The translations under genes and the position numbers were made by a program. Under the pieces are notes generated by a model, which did not search any database, had not been told where the DNA came from, and was given only the letters and a program-made list of their open reading frames with translations. A stretch of 64,000 nucleotides of DNA from Trichoplax sp. H2 (Eukaryota > Placozoa > Uniplacotomia > Trichoplacea): positions 1 through 64,000 of the forward strand of contig NOWV01000232.1 in the NCBI GenBank assembly GCA_003344405.1, in the 5' to 3' direction. This document shows positions 51,801 through 64,000 of the stretch, in pieces (position 1 is the stretch's first letter; each line of letters opens with the position of its first letter).

Positions 51801-54800
51801 TTTATAGAGCTAAAGCTCTGTTTTGGAATTTGTATGTTTCTTTGTAGGTGGACCAGCTGCTATTACAGACGCTAATTTATGCTTAGGAAGACTATTACCA
51901 GAGTGAGTGGTTATAGCTGAAATATAAACATGTTTATCTAGCATTTCACCCTAACCGGCGATTATATTTTAACATTTCTTCTCATACGCACATTTAAATG
52001 CGAAGATATTTTCCTAAAATTTTTGGTAAAAATAATGATGCCCCATTAGATAAAGGCGCCGCCAGACAGGCATTACAATTACTTACCGATAGTGTAAGTT
52101 ACTTTACTCTAATTAATGTTGTGGCCTTTCGGGTCATTTTTTTAAATTTAATTTTTATTTTTGTAGGTAAACGAATTCCTTGCTGGAGAAGGTGATCGTG
52201 TGAATAAAAGTAACCTATCTTTGGAAGAAGTTGTAATGGGATTTATACGAGTCGCAAATGAAACAATGTGCAGACCTATTCGATCAATAACACAGGTAGG
52301 AATAACGAATTCATTATAATAAATCAATGTGTATCAACATATTGCTATAGCAATTATTCGAAAACTAACCTAATAACGCACTATTATTACATTATCGTAC
52401 AAGGGAAAGGGTTATGATACATCTCAACATATATTAGCATGTTTTGGAGGAGCAGGGGGCCAACACGCATGTGCTATTGCTCGTTCATTGGGAATGTCCA
52501 AAGTTGTTATACATAGGTTAGCTTATAGATAAATCTCCCATTAACATTAGGCATAATGCTTATGTATCATTTATACCGTTACAGACTTACTTTTAATTAA
52601 AAATTAAACAAAGTGTTTATTTATTTTAATTATCAGCAATTATATTAATTCCCTTTATTTTGAAGTTGAACTTTTTAATGGGCGATCCCTCTATTTTCGA
52701 TATAGATATTCTGGAATACTTTCGGCGTATGGCATGGCTCTTGCCGATGTTGTGCACGAACAACAAGAACCATGTGCCGCTACATATAAGCAAAGTACGA
52801 TTCAGACTCAATTCTGAATTCTGACTGCGGTTTTAATAAATCATTTATTTAATCTCAACTAGTCCACATTATAATAAATAACAGCGGATTAAATTCTCAT
52901 AACTTTAGGTGACTTTCAACAATTAGATGAACGAATCGATTATTTACGTGGTAAATGTATTAAAGAGCTAATGGTGCAGGGATTTCATAAGTACGAAGAT
53001 TTACTGATTATACGTGTATATTCACTGAAAAGATTAATTTCATCACTTAACCTTTCCTAACACTCTTCTTAAGATCTCAGATTAAGACCGAGGCATTTCT
53101 TAATATGCTTTATGAGGGTACTGATTGCGCCCTTATGTGTCAGTCCTCACCTGATGATACGGTAATTTATCAAGTTTTGATGTCATATTTCCCTATTCTT
53201 TTCGTTAGTTACTGATAATTAGTACTTTGATTAGAAAATAGCCACGGATGAATGTTGCAGGAATGGAGATTTTCGTAAAATTTTTACTACTAGGTATGAG
53301 TAATTGACTGCATCTTTAGCTTATACAGTACCACGCATAGATTTTTTAAAGCATGTTTTGTATCGTGTAAAAATATATACGCGTATGTACTGCATATATA
53401 GGTATAAAAGAGAGTTTGGTTTTATGATACCCGATCGTACTATCCAAGTGTGTGATATTAGAGTTCGAGGAGTTGGGATGTCCGGTATTACTCAATCGTA
53501 TGATTTACCGATGGCTCATGGAGCCCCACCGCTTGAACGGGTAAGGGTACACGTAATAATGATAAGTACCGGTTGATATACGAGTATACGTAATATGATA
53601 ACAGTTTTACAATAATAAGAACACCATTTTCTGCTGTTGTCACACAGACTACGAAATGCTATTTTGAAGACGGTTATCATGAGACGAAAGTCTACCTACT
53701 AGAATCTTTAAAAATTAACGATACAGTTGTTGGTCCAGCAATCATAATTGATAAAAACAGGTATTTCCATAAGTATTTCATTTCTTACTAAAATCTATTT
53801 GCAATAGCAATCAAATTTATATTTATTATAATGCTTTTCGATAGTACGATCCTTGTAGAGCCTGCATGCAAAGCTGTAATAAATAAACTTGGAGATATCA
53901 TTATTCATGTAAGATTTGTTCTCGATAAGAATTGAAATAAATATATCTGGTAAAATTCGTAAATATTTATAATTGTACATGCACAGATTGCAAAGCGTTC
54001 AATAGCAACTATCGGAAATAATCTTGATGTCGTTCAGGTATATTTGCATTTGGAGTGTTAGTATAAAACTAAAGATGTGATCTAAAACGGATCATTAAAG
54101 TCGACTTTTATTTCTACGACAGCTTTCTATTTTCTCTCATCGATTTATGAGTATCGCAGAGCAGATGGGAAGGTAACGTAAACTGTTATTTCAATTTAGC
54201 TACTAGCTATTCACACTATACGTGCTTAGCATTGCTATTATTTATACTTCGGATCTTTCAGAATTTTACAAAGAACTTCTATTTCAACTAACATAAAGGT
54301 ATTTTTTTAAAAATCGCTGATTTGATATAAATATTAAGTTTTCCGATAATATATAATCAATCACTGATGTGCACTTATGTATTTTGTTCTGTCTTAATAA
54401 TTGCTAAGGAACGTTTGGATTTCTCATGTGCTCTTTTTGGACCAGATGGTGGTCTTGTTGCTAACGCTCCCCATATTCCTGTGCATTTGGGGGCAATGCA
54501 AGAGGCAGTCAAGTGTCAGGTGCAGTATGGATTTTAAAATCAAATGAGCTTATGTTAGTTGAAATAAGACATCTACGTGAGATTGGTTAACTCCTTCTTG
54601 TGTTTGCTGGCATTCATAGATTGAAAAATTAAATATAGAATTAAATGATGGAGACGTAATTCTTGCTAATCATCCCCAGGCTGGTGGCAGCCATTTGCCA
54701 GATCTAACAGTTATAACACCTGTAAGTATACTATTATACAGCATTTTGTTACGTGGTATTTTAATGAAAAAGTAAAAATTTTTTGATTGCGGGCACATAT

Positions 54801-57334
54801 TGTGATTATCATAAAGGTATTTTATACTGGTAATTCTAAGCCAGTATTTTTCGTGGCCAATCGTGGCCACCATTCAGACATCGGGGGCATCACTCCAGGT
54901 ACCATGGAAAACATTCGAAATTTTTCCTTGTTCTACTTGGTTTAAATTGCTAATATGGAAATTGTTACTAAAATTCCAATACAGGATCGATGCCGGCAAG
55001 GTCTACGACTTTAGAACAGGAGGGTGCAATCTTTAAGTCTTTTAAGCTTGTAAAGAATGGAATATTTCAAGAAAAAGGTAACTATTGAAATCCATGAAGT
55101 AGTTGTTGTGTTGTTAAATTTAATACCAATGTTTCGAATATCTTATTGTAGAAGTTACAGAGATGCTTATGCGCCCTGGACAAATTCCTGGAAACAGCGG
55201 AACTCGTAATCTTCACGATAATTTGGCTGATTTACGTGCACAGGTCGCTGCAAATCAAAAGGTAAAGATATCTAAGTTGTTCATTAGCGACGATTTTGCT
55301 TCTTTACATTTGGCAGATAACAAAGTTTATTGCATATTGATAGGGCATTACGCTTGTAACAGGCTTGATTAAAGAATATAGTCTGGAGGTTGTTCAAGCC
55401 TATATGACTCATATTCAGGTTAGTACTAGCAGATTATTTGTCAGCTTAGAAATCAAAGCTAATCAATTTGCAAAATATAAGCTCTGTCCTATTAATGTTT
55501 CTTATGGAATAGGAAAATGCAGAAGTTGCTGTGCGAGATATGCTACGAGAAGTTGCGAAACGTAATAAGGTAAATTCTATAGCAATATAAGTAGAAAATT
55601 TTGTAATAAGTTAATTTGACTTCTCTTCTTGCTTCATCAGACAAAAGAAGGAATAGCAACGCTATCTGCGGTAGACTATATGGATGACGGTACACAGATT
55701 CAGTTGGAAGTCACAATAAACGAGGAAGAGGTTCATATAGTTTCTGTCTAATTTTCAAATTTATAAATTTTATTTTTAGACGGCTAAGTCTATGTTATCA
55801 TCCTTGTAGGCTAGTGCTGTTTTTGATTTTACTGGTACGGGGCTTGAAGTTGCAGGAAATTGTAACACTCCACCAGCAGTAACGTTGTCAGCTCTCATTT
55901 ATTGTTTACGATGCATGATAAATCACGATATACCCCTTAATCAGGTTTGTTTAATTTCTAATTTAAATCTTGTACTAACTACTTTCAATTGGTATAGCGA
56001 AGTCTAAGGCATTGTTTCGTAATTTGATTATATTTACAATTCCAAATTATGGTCATTAGGGCTGTCTAAATCCCATCAAGACGATTATTCCCAAAGGCAC
56101 AATACTATATCCAACTGAAAATGCTGCTGTAGTTGGCGGCAACGTCCTTACCTCACAACGTATTGTTGACGTTGTATTCAAAGCATTTTCTGCGTGCGCT
56201 GCTTCACAGGTACCTTATAATTAATACTTTATTATACGCAATGCCTTTCCATCTGTGTAATTTTGTTAATTCCTAGGGATGTATGAATAATATCACTTTC
56301 GGCGACAGAAGTATTGCTTACTATGAAACTGTTGCTGGAGGAGCTGGAGCGGTAAGACTTGTAATTGTAAATATTTCCAACGAATTATTGTATGCAGACT
56401 GTAAATTTTACTTTTGAAAAATTCTATATCTACACTTGTATTACCTCTATTTCAAACTTATATATCAGGGGCCAACTTGGAATGGGCGCAGCGGTATTCA
56501 TACACATATGACGAATACTAGGATCACCGATGCAGAAATCTTAGAAAAAAGGTACAAGTGCTACCGTCTTGAATTTGAAGTTAACGAGTTTATACCGCTT
56601 TAATAATATCAGAATAAGCCTTCTGATGTCTTAGTAACACAGTTATCCGGTATTTTGATAAGGGATTCTTCAAAATTTGTATTACTTTTCATTAGATATC
56701 CTATCATTTTAAAAAGTTTTACAATTATGCCTAATACTGGTGGAAGAGGACAATGGTGTGGTGGTGACGGAGTGATAAGAGAATTGATGTTTAGAAAGTC
56801 ATTAACACTTTCTGTTTTAACTGAGCGCCGGGTCTTTGAACCGTATGGATTGTTGGGTAGGCAATAAAGAGAATAATGTTATAGTTTGCTTTGATTATTT
56901 AAATTCCTATTCTAATATTTATACGAACATAACATAGGAGGGGAACCTGGCAAAAAGGGACAGAATATTTTAATATATAAAAACGGACGACAAGCCAATT
57001 TAGGTTCCAAAATTTCAATCGATGTTGAGGATGGTGTAAGTATGAAAGACAATTGGATATTGCATTTACTTTTGACCTGAGATGATTACTTTAAGGCTTG
57101 ACGGATTTTAAAATTTAAGATATAACAGAAGCTTTATAATACGATTAAATGAATTTTGGTTAACGTTATAACTTTTAGCTATTTTAGATAGTAATATAAA
57201 AGCCCTGATTTTCAGAAGTGATAATGTTAACGTATATATATGTATTTATTAATTCACGCGATATATAGGATATTTTTCGACTAATATCGCCTGGTGGCGG
57301 TGGCTATGGGGCATATAATCCGGTATCAGATTAA
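48847..57334 (+). CDS. OPLAH: 5-oxoprolinase, ATP-hydrolysing (complete, 41 exons)
   Basis: Cytosolic enzyme that opens 5-oxo-L-proline to L-glutamate with ATP, the salvage step of the gamma-glutamyl (glutathione) cycle. I traced 41 exons, from 48847-49008 to 57269-57334, with frame kept at every junction, giving 1,268 residues against about 1,288 in human. The N-terminal hydantoinase-A-like half has the phosphate-binding motifs DRGGTFTD (11-18) and GFDMGGTSTD (314-323), plus [13 protein letters not shown]. The C-terminal hydantoinase-B-like half has [18 protein letters not shown] (from residue 827), [43 protein letters not shown] and the terminal SPGGGGYG (1254-1261). Many exons are under 100 bp; the smallest are 37 bp (54262-54298) and 46 bp (51148-51193). 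The start is the first ATG, directly before the conserved [10 protein letters not shown]. It converges on the HMG/dsRBD gene. Confidence 0.95.
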
Positions 57335-57914
57335 TATATTTATTAATGCAATGGCTACAATTGCGTTAAAGTGGGCAAACAAAAATTAACCTAGCTGCAT
57401 CATCGGAATTATTGATTTTATTTCTCGTCACTTTTGTAAAATTTAATTACACTAAAGCGTACTTTAGCGTGTAAGAGTAGAGTACAAAGAAATCATAAAG
57501 ACGTCTATATTACATTGAAATGATAATTCCTTTATTATGCTATAATTAATATACACTCATACATAGAAATGATTAAGAAAATGTATTTGAATAATTTGGG
57601 AATAAAACTACAAATGAAATCATATTTGTAATAACACATAATGAATTTTTGAGCTACAGCAGTATGCCGATAATATACGCTTAGCGAGAGACTTAAATGC
57701 AACATGCTTAGAGAAGATTCAGTAAGATAGAATATCTGCGAAAGAATATTAAATTATTAAACGGGCTGCAGTTGACCGATATATGCATTGCCTACCAAAG
57801 ACAGTTGTTTAGGTATGACATGCATGCCACTGTACAATATCGTGCGATGTAGAAGTGCATCAATACCTACATCATATAAGTAAGTACCTTTTACTGCTGT
57901 TATGTCCTACTAAC
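57335..57914. other. Convergent intergenic spacer
   Basis: 580 bp between the stop codons of OPLAH and the minus-strand neighbour. It holds the 3' UTRs; an AATAAA for OPLAH is near 57601. Nothing else seen. Confidence 0.45.
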
Positions 57915-60211
57915 TTACTGATTAGCAAACCCTTTCAATTTTATAAATTTTGTTAAAGCTAAGTATGCAACATTTTGACGTGCTAGTTTTTTGTTTTTAT
58001 ACGAATTTAGACCATTAATTGTAATCGTTTTCGAATCGTCCAATTCTAAATTAACTGCACCAAAAAATGAGAGAGTTCCGTCATCCTGTCGCTGCTCTTC
58101 GTAACTGTATTTAGCCAATGGTATCCGTAATTTCTGACATATCATCATTAGCTGGCTAACATAATTAGTTGCAATGGTTTTACCCACTGAAGATTCTGCC
58201 AAATAAACATTAGTGATAACATCACAAGATAAGACACGCAAAGATATTCCATTGATAAATGTAGCGTAGGAAAGGAGTTAATACATTCATATACAGTATG
58301 TATGTACTGTATACTATAAATAGCAAAAGTTGTAATTATTTGCCTCTTAATTTAAAAATCGTTATACCTTCAAATTCTGATAGATTTAACAGCATTTCCT
58401 TAACGTCTTCTTCAAATTTTTTATTTTTTGTTGGTTTCACATCTTTTGCATAACTAACCAATATAGAATCATCTAGTATTGCGGGATTTAAGCGATTACA
58501 GTGAAAATAAAAAGTGTAAATTAGTTATATAGTAATATCTATGAGGATAATCATCGCGTAGGTAAAGAAGTTAAGGGATTTTAAATTACCTCGGGGTAAA
58601 GGCTTCCGTAGAAATTCCGGTGATGATGCCATAACAACTCGATTAACACCTTTATTCTAATTTATATGATAGGAGGTATTTAACAAAGTACATGTAGCAG
58701 TTATTATAACGTTCTTTATAATAGAATCTTGGATACATAGCTATTACTACAAAGTCGAAATAGCAAGAACGCAAAATTCTCCAATAAAGTCCTAAACAGA
58801 GAGAAGACTCTACTCTGAACACAGCAATGTTCATGTGCAATAATAAGGTATCATTTCTAAATTAAGTCTTGCCTTAGTGAAATTCATAATCACTGATGAT
58901 AATTTCTTGGCATCTTTATTACTAGCAGGAGTCGGTAATATTTTATTAGTCTTTCTTCCTTTCGAAGAATATAACTTGTGTTCATACACTACTTTAGGAT
59001 CATAAATATGTAACGACTCTTGCTTTGGCATTCGCTTTGATGATTTCTATTTGAAAAATTACATCATAACAAGCTTAGTAATGTATATATATACAGTGGA
59101 TTAGAATAGAGTTATTATTCCCTAAGCTGTAATTTCTCTACAATATACTCTACTACAGCATACCTACTAGATGGGATAATATTTAATAGGGTACTCTTAG
59201 TAAGTTTATATGCATATACCTCTTTATATCTGTTCGGTAATTTTATAGTTGCAGTAGAAGTAGGTATGATTTGATCCGAGTCTTGCTCTAATGGCTTGTT
59301 GTCATCTTGTGATGGCTGATTATCAGTTACCGATTGGTTAGTCCTTAATATTTTAGCCCTAGTTTTATATTCCTATTTGTAATGATGATGAGCATTTTTC
59401 AAAAATAACATACGAGGACATAATTTCTTGTAAGACTAATAAATAACTATTCGAACTACCATGAAATAAAATGTTACCATCATCTGTAAGTGCTGATTAT
59501 TACTATCTATCACGGTAAAAGGAATAATTTAACGGTCTGTCTTTTTCTTATACTATTCTTGCCACTTCAACGTTTATTCTGGTCTATTACCTCTTTTTCT
59601 CCATTTGGTAGTTGTGCCCAAGCGATTCTGACTGAAGATTTCACTTTAGTAAATTATAGTGGAATAATATCAATTCATTTTACTATTAAGTTCATTGTAT
59701 CCGTTAAAGTTTAACGTAAATTTTCTATTCTATATATAGTTCATTGACATTGAAAAACTTGTAATTTCAAGTATTAAAGTGTATTACCAGAAAACAGTCA
59801 TCTTTCAACAATATTACTAGCATCAAAACATGATCTTATTATGACCTAACATAGTAAAGGTTGATGGTGCCAGACTTACAAAACTACAAAATTTGTATAA
59901 TATATTATACCTGCATTTTGTTGGTCTCCACTCGCTTTAAGCTTTGATAATTTCTCGTTATATTCTTTGATAAAGAGTGTATATGAAGTTCTAATAACAG
60001 TAAATACATTTACCTAAATTAAACAGATATGTTTTTGCTATTGACCTTCGCGGTAGAGCATTGGTGCATTTCTAATAGCTATTCCGTTTAGGCAAAATAC
60101 ATAGTATATAATTTCATAATGACTTACACTCTCTTCTGTCGCATGAATTGCTTCGTTAAAATGATTAACGCAGAGCTTATAGAGGAGCCGCTAGGTGAGA
60201 ATAGACACAAT
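57915..60211 (-). CDS. HMG-box and double-stranded-RNA-binding-domain protein, unassigned (5' end open)
   Basis: I do not recognise a named orthologue. Eight exons join in frame (5' to 3'): 60128-60211, 59911-59990, 59591-59631, 59220-59372, 58873-59046, 58590-58656, 58368-58472, 57915-58186, about 325 codons in all. Spliced exons 1-4 give an HMG-box-like sequence: QFMRQKR, then TSYTLFIKEYNEKLS, IAWAQLPNGEKE and YKTRAKIL. These match the SAYxLF, W..L...EK..Y..A pattern of that fold. A polar linker follows. The last exon has a dsRBD pattern: helix NYVSQLMMICQKLRIPLAKY, strands FFGAVNLEL and KTITING, and final helix SYKNKKLARQNVAYLALTKF. The donor of 58873-59046 appears to be GC (AAG|GCAAGA), with TCA|GTGATT as an alternative. 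An upstream exon ending in phase 2 is required and was not found. A nucleic-acid-binding role is inferred from the domains only. Confidence 0.7.
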
Positions 60212-62148
60212 CTAAAGAAAGAAAAATTAGAAATGTTGATCAGCTACATGAATCACGCCATTTATATACGTATTACGCCAAATATCAAGCTAGATAGCTA
60301 TGATATACTACTTGCATACCCTGTTCCTCCAAGTTTTAATCTAAATTTCATGTTTAATTTAAATGCAGCTATATACTTGATAGTCTATGCCATTAACAAG
60401 GTGCTCGATGCTGGACGCGTCGTTGAAATCAGTTTTACCTTCTTTGCGTAACTACAGCAGCATTTCATATATCATCAGCAATCTTAGCCTTACTACTGTT
60501 ACTATCAATATTGCTTATGTTTCTACAAAAAACAAAGAATATCGAGGAATAAGTCCTCCTCACTAGTTAGAAATCGACGATTAAGCGTAGAATTATTTGG
60601 ATTTAAGCTTCACGATGGGAAGATTTCAGTAAGATTTGATTAACTTGCAGCTGCTCTTCTCCTAAGCTAAAGCGTGCAGCACTTAATAAGGCACACCGTG
60701 TAACGTCCGTCAGTACCATCTGGCCTGTTGCAATTGACAGTATTGACTATGCGCAATGGTGTTAATGGTAAGTGCTAATCTTCATTACGAGCTGTTAGTA
60801 TGAACTCTAGTTAATAGCATGCACGTACTGTTCACTAACCGAAGCAATAGTAGATAGTAGCCAGGTCTCCACAGCATTCATTAATGGACGGTAGAAAGTT
60901 ACCAAGCGTCTTTTTAATGAATGCTATCTCTATCTACAGTATATTAGGACCATAGAGATGGAAGAAAATCTTTTCTTAGATATCTCTGATCAGAATATAC
61001 TACAGAACGGACGGCAAAAACTGTCTTATGTTTACGAATACTTTCTGTAGCTGCGGTGCAGTATATGTTTATGATCATAATACGGCAAAAACTGTCTTAT
61101 GTTCACGAAATGCTTTCCGTAGCTACGGTACAGTATATGTTTATGATCATAATACGAGTATACTACGAAACAGACGGCAGAAACTTATCTTCTTTTGTGA
61201 ATGGTGCCTGTCTACAGTTTATCGGAACTATAAAGATAGAAGAAAACCTTATCTTATATCTCTGAACATAATATACTACAAAAGTTGATAGAAACTGTTT
61301 TCTTCTTATGGAGTATCTGTCTATAGTTTATCAGAAGCGTAGAGGTAGAAGAAAACCTTTACTTATATATCTGATCAGAATATGCTACAGAACGGATGCT
61401 GTCTATCTACGGTTCCGATATACGAGATTGTTAGAAGATCTTTTGTTGTGTCCCCATGATCAGGCATACTGCAGAACGCATGGCAGATGGTTGCTGCAAA
61501 TTGTCTTCTTTTTAAGAATGTTTATCTACAGTATATCAGAACTATAAAGATATAATAAATCCTTTTCCTATGACCATTATTAGATTTATAGCCATTAATT
61601 CGTTCCAGACATATCTATTCTCGTTTTTATTATAATCAATTTCGGCCCCACTTTTACAGTCTTCAGTATAAAGCGTACTCTAATACTGTATAACGTTCAA
61701 TAACTACTTTATTTTTACCGTGAATATAGGTAATAAATAGGGCAGTTATTGATTAAGAGCGTATAAGTATCCAAATACTCTAGTACTTACTTGACATAAT
61801 GCCATAGTCTGAGTTAAATTAAAATTTACTAATTGATGATTCTTCAGCCAGTAAATACTAATATCATTAACACCTTAATAGATGATCAGAGAAATTTTAT
61901 CGTTGTTCATTTAACTTACATATTAATAAATAGCATAAGTATTATGAATAAAATAAACAACAAAAAAATGGTAACACATCTCCAATTCAAATATGAGCAA
62001 AGAAATATACTGTAAGCGACATGCATAAGCGATTAAAATATAGACCATGGCTGTACCGTAGCATGGTTTAGCACTAAGGATTGTTAAATTACTCGACAAG
62101 AACAGTATGTAAAAATAGAATAGGTGCTGAATTAAGGGGACGATGGAC
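60212..62148. other. Intergenic DNA with degenerate tandem repeats
   Basis: Should contain the missing 5' exon(s) of the HMG/dsRBD gene. Minus-strand candidates near 60640-60719 (ATG at 60719, MVLTDVTRCALLSAARFSLG) and 60450-60524 do not splice in frame with 60128-60211. The plus-strand ORF at 60119-60451 is antisense to a real exon. The tandem array at 60910-61560 is listed separately. Confidence 0.4.
60910..61560. repeat. Degenerate tandem array, nested unit sizes
   Basis: A roughly 100-130-bp motif recurs near 60930, 61201, 61312 and 61520: TCTACAGTATAT, then CAGAACTATAAAGATAGAAG, AAAACCTTT, ATATCTCTGATCAGAATAT and CTACAGAACGGACGGCA. Inside it a 70-bp unit is repeated once more in tandem (61013-61081 and 61083-61151), 90% identical or so by eye, so that the overlapping frame reads YVYDHNT twice. 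It looks like a minisatellite expansion and not a protein gene. Confidence 0.6.
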
Positions 62149-63794
62149 TTATTTCGAGTTCGGGCTTTTTGTTGGAGAGAATAAAACTTTACCAACATTC
62201 TTTCGCTCGTGTATACGACGGAAGGCATCGGTAAACTACAGTTTTATGAAATGAAAGAAAATATTATTTGCAGCGGTGTGATTTAACCAGCCTTATAGTA
62301 CAACTTGATTATAAATACTTCACTACTATAGATTGTAAAGTACATTTAGTTATCACTTACATCTTCGAAAGCATGAACAGAATCAATTTTCGGTTTAACA
62401 ATTCCGTCATTATACCATCGAACAATATCAGAAAAAGCTGGAGGTAAAATTTTTTTGTAGTAGCCAGTAAACAAATGGCCAAGGTGAACTCCACCAACCA
62501 TCTTGTTATCAGCCATCAGGTCTAATGGACTCCTTCCGCTCGTGTTCCACCACTAAGGAAATAGTAGAAGAAAAAAATTTTAACAATGTAAATGTTACAA
62601 TTACATTTTTGTGTTAGTTGCTTGCTGCTACGGTTCAATTTCTATTACTTGAACACAAAATAGTACACGTGATAACGTGATAAAAGTTGAGGCTATAAAT
62701 TAAAACGTATGCGTAACTTAAAACTAACTTACTAACATACCGTTTTGGCTATACTCATCAAACTACGACTCCCACCAGTTACTATATTAGCACTCCCTGC
62801 AAATGGGAACACATGTCCGTATGTTATTGTAGTATCGCTTTACAACAAAAAAATACTGCCAAGAAAATATTAAAGATTGTACTGCGGTAAACCAATAATC
62901 AGATATATTTACTATTTAGTATAGCCTTACCATAGACGATTTGTCTGCCAAAGGTTTTTGTTAAGTCATAATTTCTTTTATTCTCCGTGCCACCTAATGG
63001 GTCTAAAACCAGATCAATTCCCTCTGGTTCTAATCTAAAAATGATAGAGTCATTTTAAGACTGTATTAGTCTACTAGTAAATTGTATATTTAGAATGAGA
63101 TATTACTAATATCTTTAACTAAAGGAATATACTAAATATATTGATTCATCATGTCAATTAAAATTAAGAAATATAAAAGCGTAATACTTTCTTATCTCAT
63201 TGACATAGTCTTGGGTTCTGTAATCGATTAAATGGGTATATCCATTTTCTTTTGCGCCTTCATGCTAGTAATAAAAAGTTATTGCATATTACAAATTAAT
63301 TTTCATAGATAGGTAATTTACATTTTATCATTTATTTTATCCATGGGAAAGACTGCGTATTTGTCCGATTTAACAGTAAACTAGCAATACCTTTCCTGCG
63401 GAACATGTACCATAAAGCGTAACCTTAGGGACAGTCCTGCAGAGCTGACCAACAGCATAGCCCTGCATAAGATAATTTTTTATATTAAAGACAATATAAT
63501 GGTAACTTCAATTTCAAGCAATCTAAGCTAGCAAATTATATATTGGTAAAATTGGGTGATATAAAATTTTTGACTTACGACACCGCCTGCAGCCATATGG
63601 CATAGAACGCTTTGGCCTTCTTGTAAATTGCCAAAATTAAAGAGCATGACGTAGGTCGTTAGGTAGTTTACAGGGATAGCAGCCCCTTCTTCGAATGACA
63701 TACTATCAGGCATTACCACCACTAGATCGGCAGCAGTAATGGCATATTCACTCCATCCGCCGGATCGACATACACCTATTACTCGAGTTCCAAC
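62149..63794 (-). CDS. VAT1: VAT1-like quinone oxidoreductase family protein (3' part; 5' exons beyond window)
   Basis: Medium-chain dehydrogenase/reductase superfamily, VAT-1 branch (NADPH-binding, cytosolic and membrane-associated). Read on the minus strand: VGTRVIGVCRSGGWSEYA, MSFEEGAAIPVNYLTTYVML, FGNLQEGQSVLCHMAAGGV (the nucleotide-binding turn), GYAVGQLCRTVPKVTLYGT, ENGYTHLIDYRTQDYV, IDLVLDPLGGTEN, WWNTSGRSPLDLM and the C-terminal RRIHERKNVGKVLFSP. Well-defined exons are 63579-63794 (phase 0 at both ends), 62361-62552 and 62149-62235; others lie at about 63395-63465, 63195-63270, 62935-63036 and 62741-62843. The junction between the last two was not resolved, where the protein has extra residues compared with human VAT1. 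The N-terminal third (catalytic substrate pocket start) is missing because the gene runs off the right edge. VAT1 versus VAT1L cannot be decided. Confidence 0.87.
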
Positions 63795-64000
63795 CTGACA
63801 AGTAAAGGCAAGAGATTTCTCCAAATAAATACACTTTCTAGCCTAATAGAAATTTATCTGCTACTTCATATCAAGAAAATAAAATTTTAAGTATTCTACT
63901 ACAGATGTAATATCAAGATATCATGATGAATTTAAGTAACTGTAAATAAATAATGTTTTTCATTTAGTGCATTAAAGTATTCATAAAAGCATATATGACA
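63795..64000. other. VAT1-like intron, to window end
   Basis: Minus-strand sequence upstream of the acceptor CTTGTCAG at 63795; no coding similarity seen. Confidence 0.5.

Noticed and set aside
60119-60451. Plus-strand ORF of 110 codons
   Set aside because: It is antisense to the spliced minus-strand exon 60128-60211 and to the region expected to hold that gene's 5' end; no family similarity.

Overview
The window is eukaryotic and almost certainly animal. Introns are short with GT-AG borders, mostly 50 to 300 bp, the DNA is AT-rich, the standard code fits every gene, and there are animal orthologues: HYDIN of motile cilia, CPSF1, OPLAH and VAT1, plus secreted fibrinogen-like proteins. A compact, early-branching animal such as a placozoan or sponge fits best. 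The exact lineage is a guess. There are no prokaryotic operons and I saw no tRNA, rRNA or CRISPR array.

Region 1 (1-17,300, all minus strand) is a tandem cluster of secreted proteins, each with a signal peptide and a fibrinogen-like N-terminal part. There are two subfamilies. Copies A, B and C are single-exon genes: A is cut by the window edge, B is intact and C is frameshifted. Copies D, E and F have a separate signal-peptide exon joined by a phase-0 intron. A decayed seventh copy lies near 14.6-14.9 kb. A 20-base N gap at 4,442 is flanked by two near-identical sequences, so the assembly probably holds both alleles in series there.

Region 2 (17.3-20.5 kb) is non-coding and carries two small tandem arrays. 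One has about 69-bp units, each with a palindromic core. The other has 40-bp units.

Region 3 (20,488-38,445, plus) is a complete HYDIN orthologue. I rebuilt it as 16 exons and about 5,228 residues, with every junction in frame. One exon is 9,288 bp and another 3,516 bp.

Region 4 (38,645 to about 46.2 kb, minus) is CPSF1 (CPSF160), converging on HYDIN with 199 bp between stop codons; its first exon was not found. Region 5 (46.3-48.8 kb) is the interval between divergent CPSF1 and OPLAH. It holds a dense palindromic GTAC-rich repeat array and a perfect-stem hairpin.

Region 6 (48,847-57,334, plus) is a complete OPLAH (5-oxoprolinase), rebuilt as 41 exons and 1,268 residues. Region 7 (57,915 to about 60.2 kb, minus) is an unassigned protein that joins an HMG-box-like segment to a C-terminal double-stranded-RNA-binding domain. 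A degenerate tandem array follows (60.9-61.6 kb). Region 8 (62,149-63,794, minus) is the 3' part of a VAT1-like zinc-independent quinone reductase whose 5' exons lie beyond the window.

The genes do not form a pathway. The cluster looks like a lineage-specific secreted-protein expansion (defence, adhesion or matrix are all possible). The rest are single-copy housekeeping or ciliary genes.
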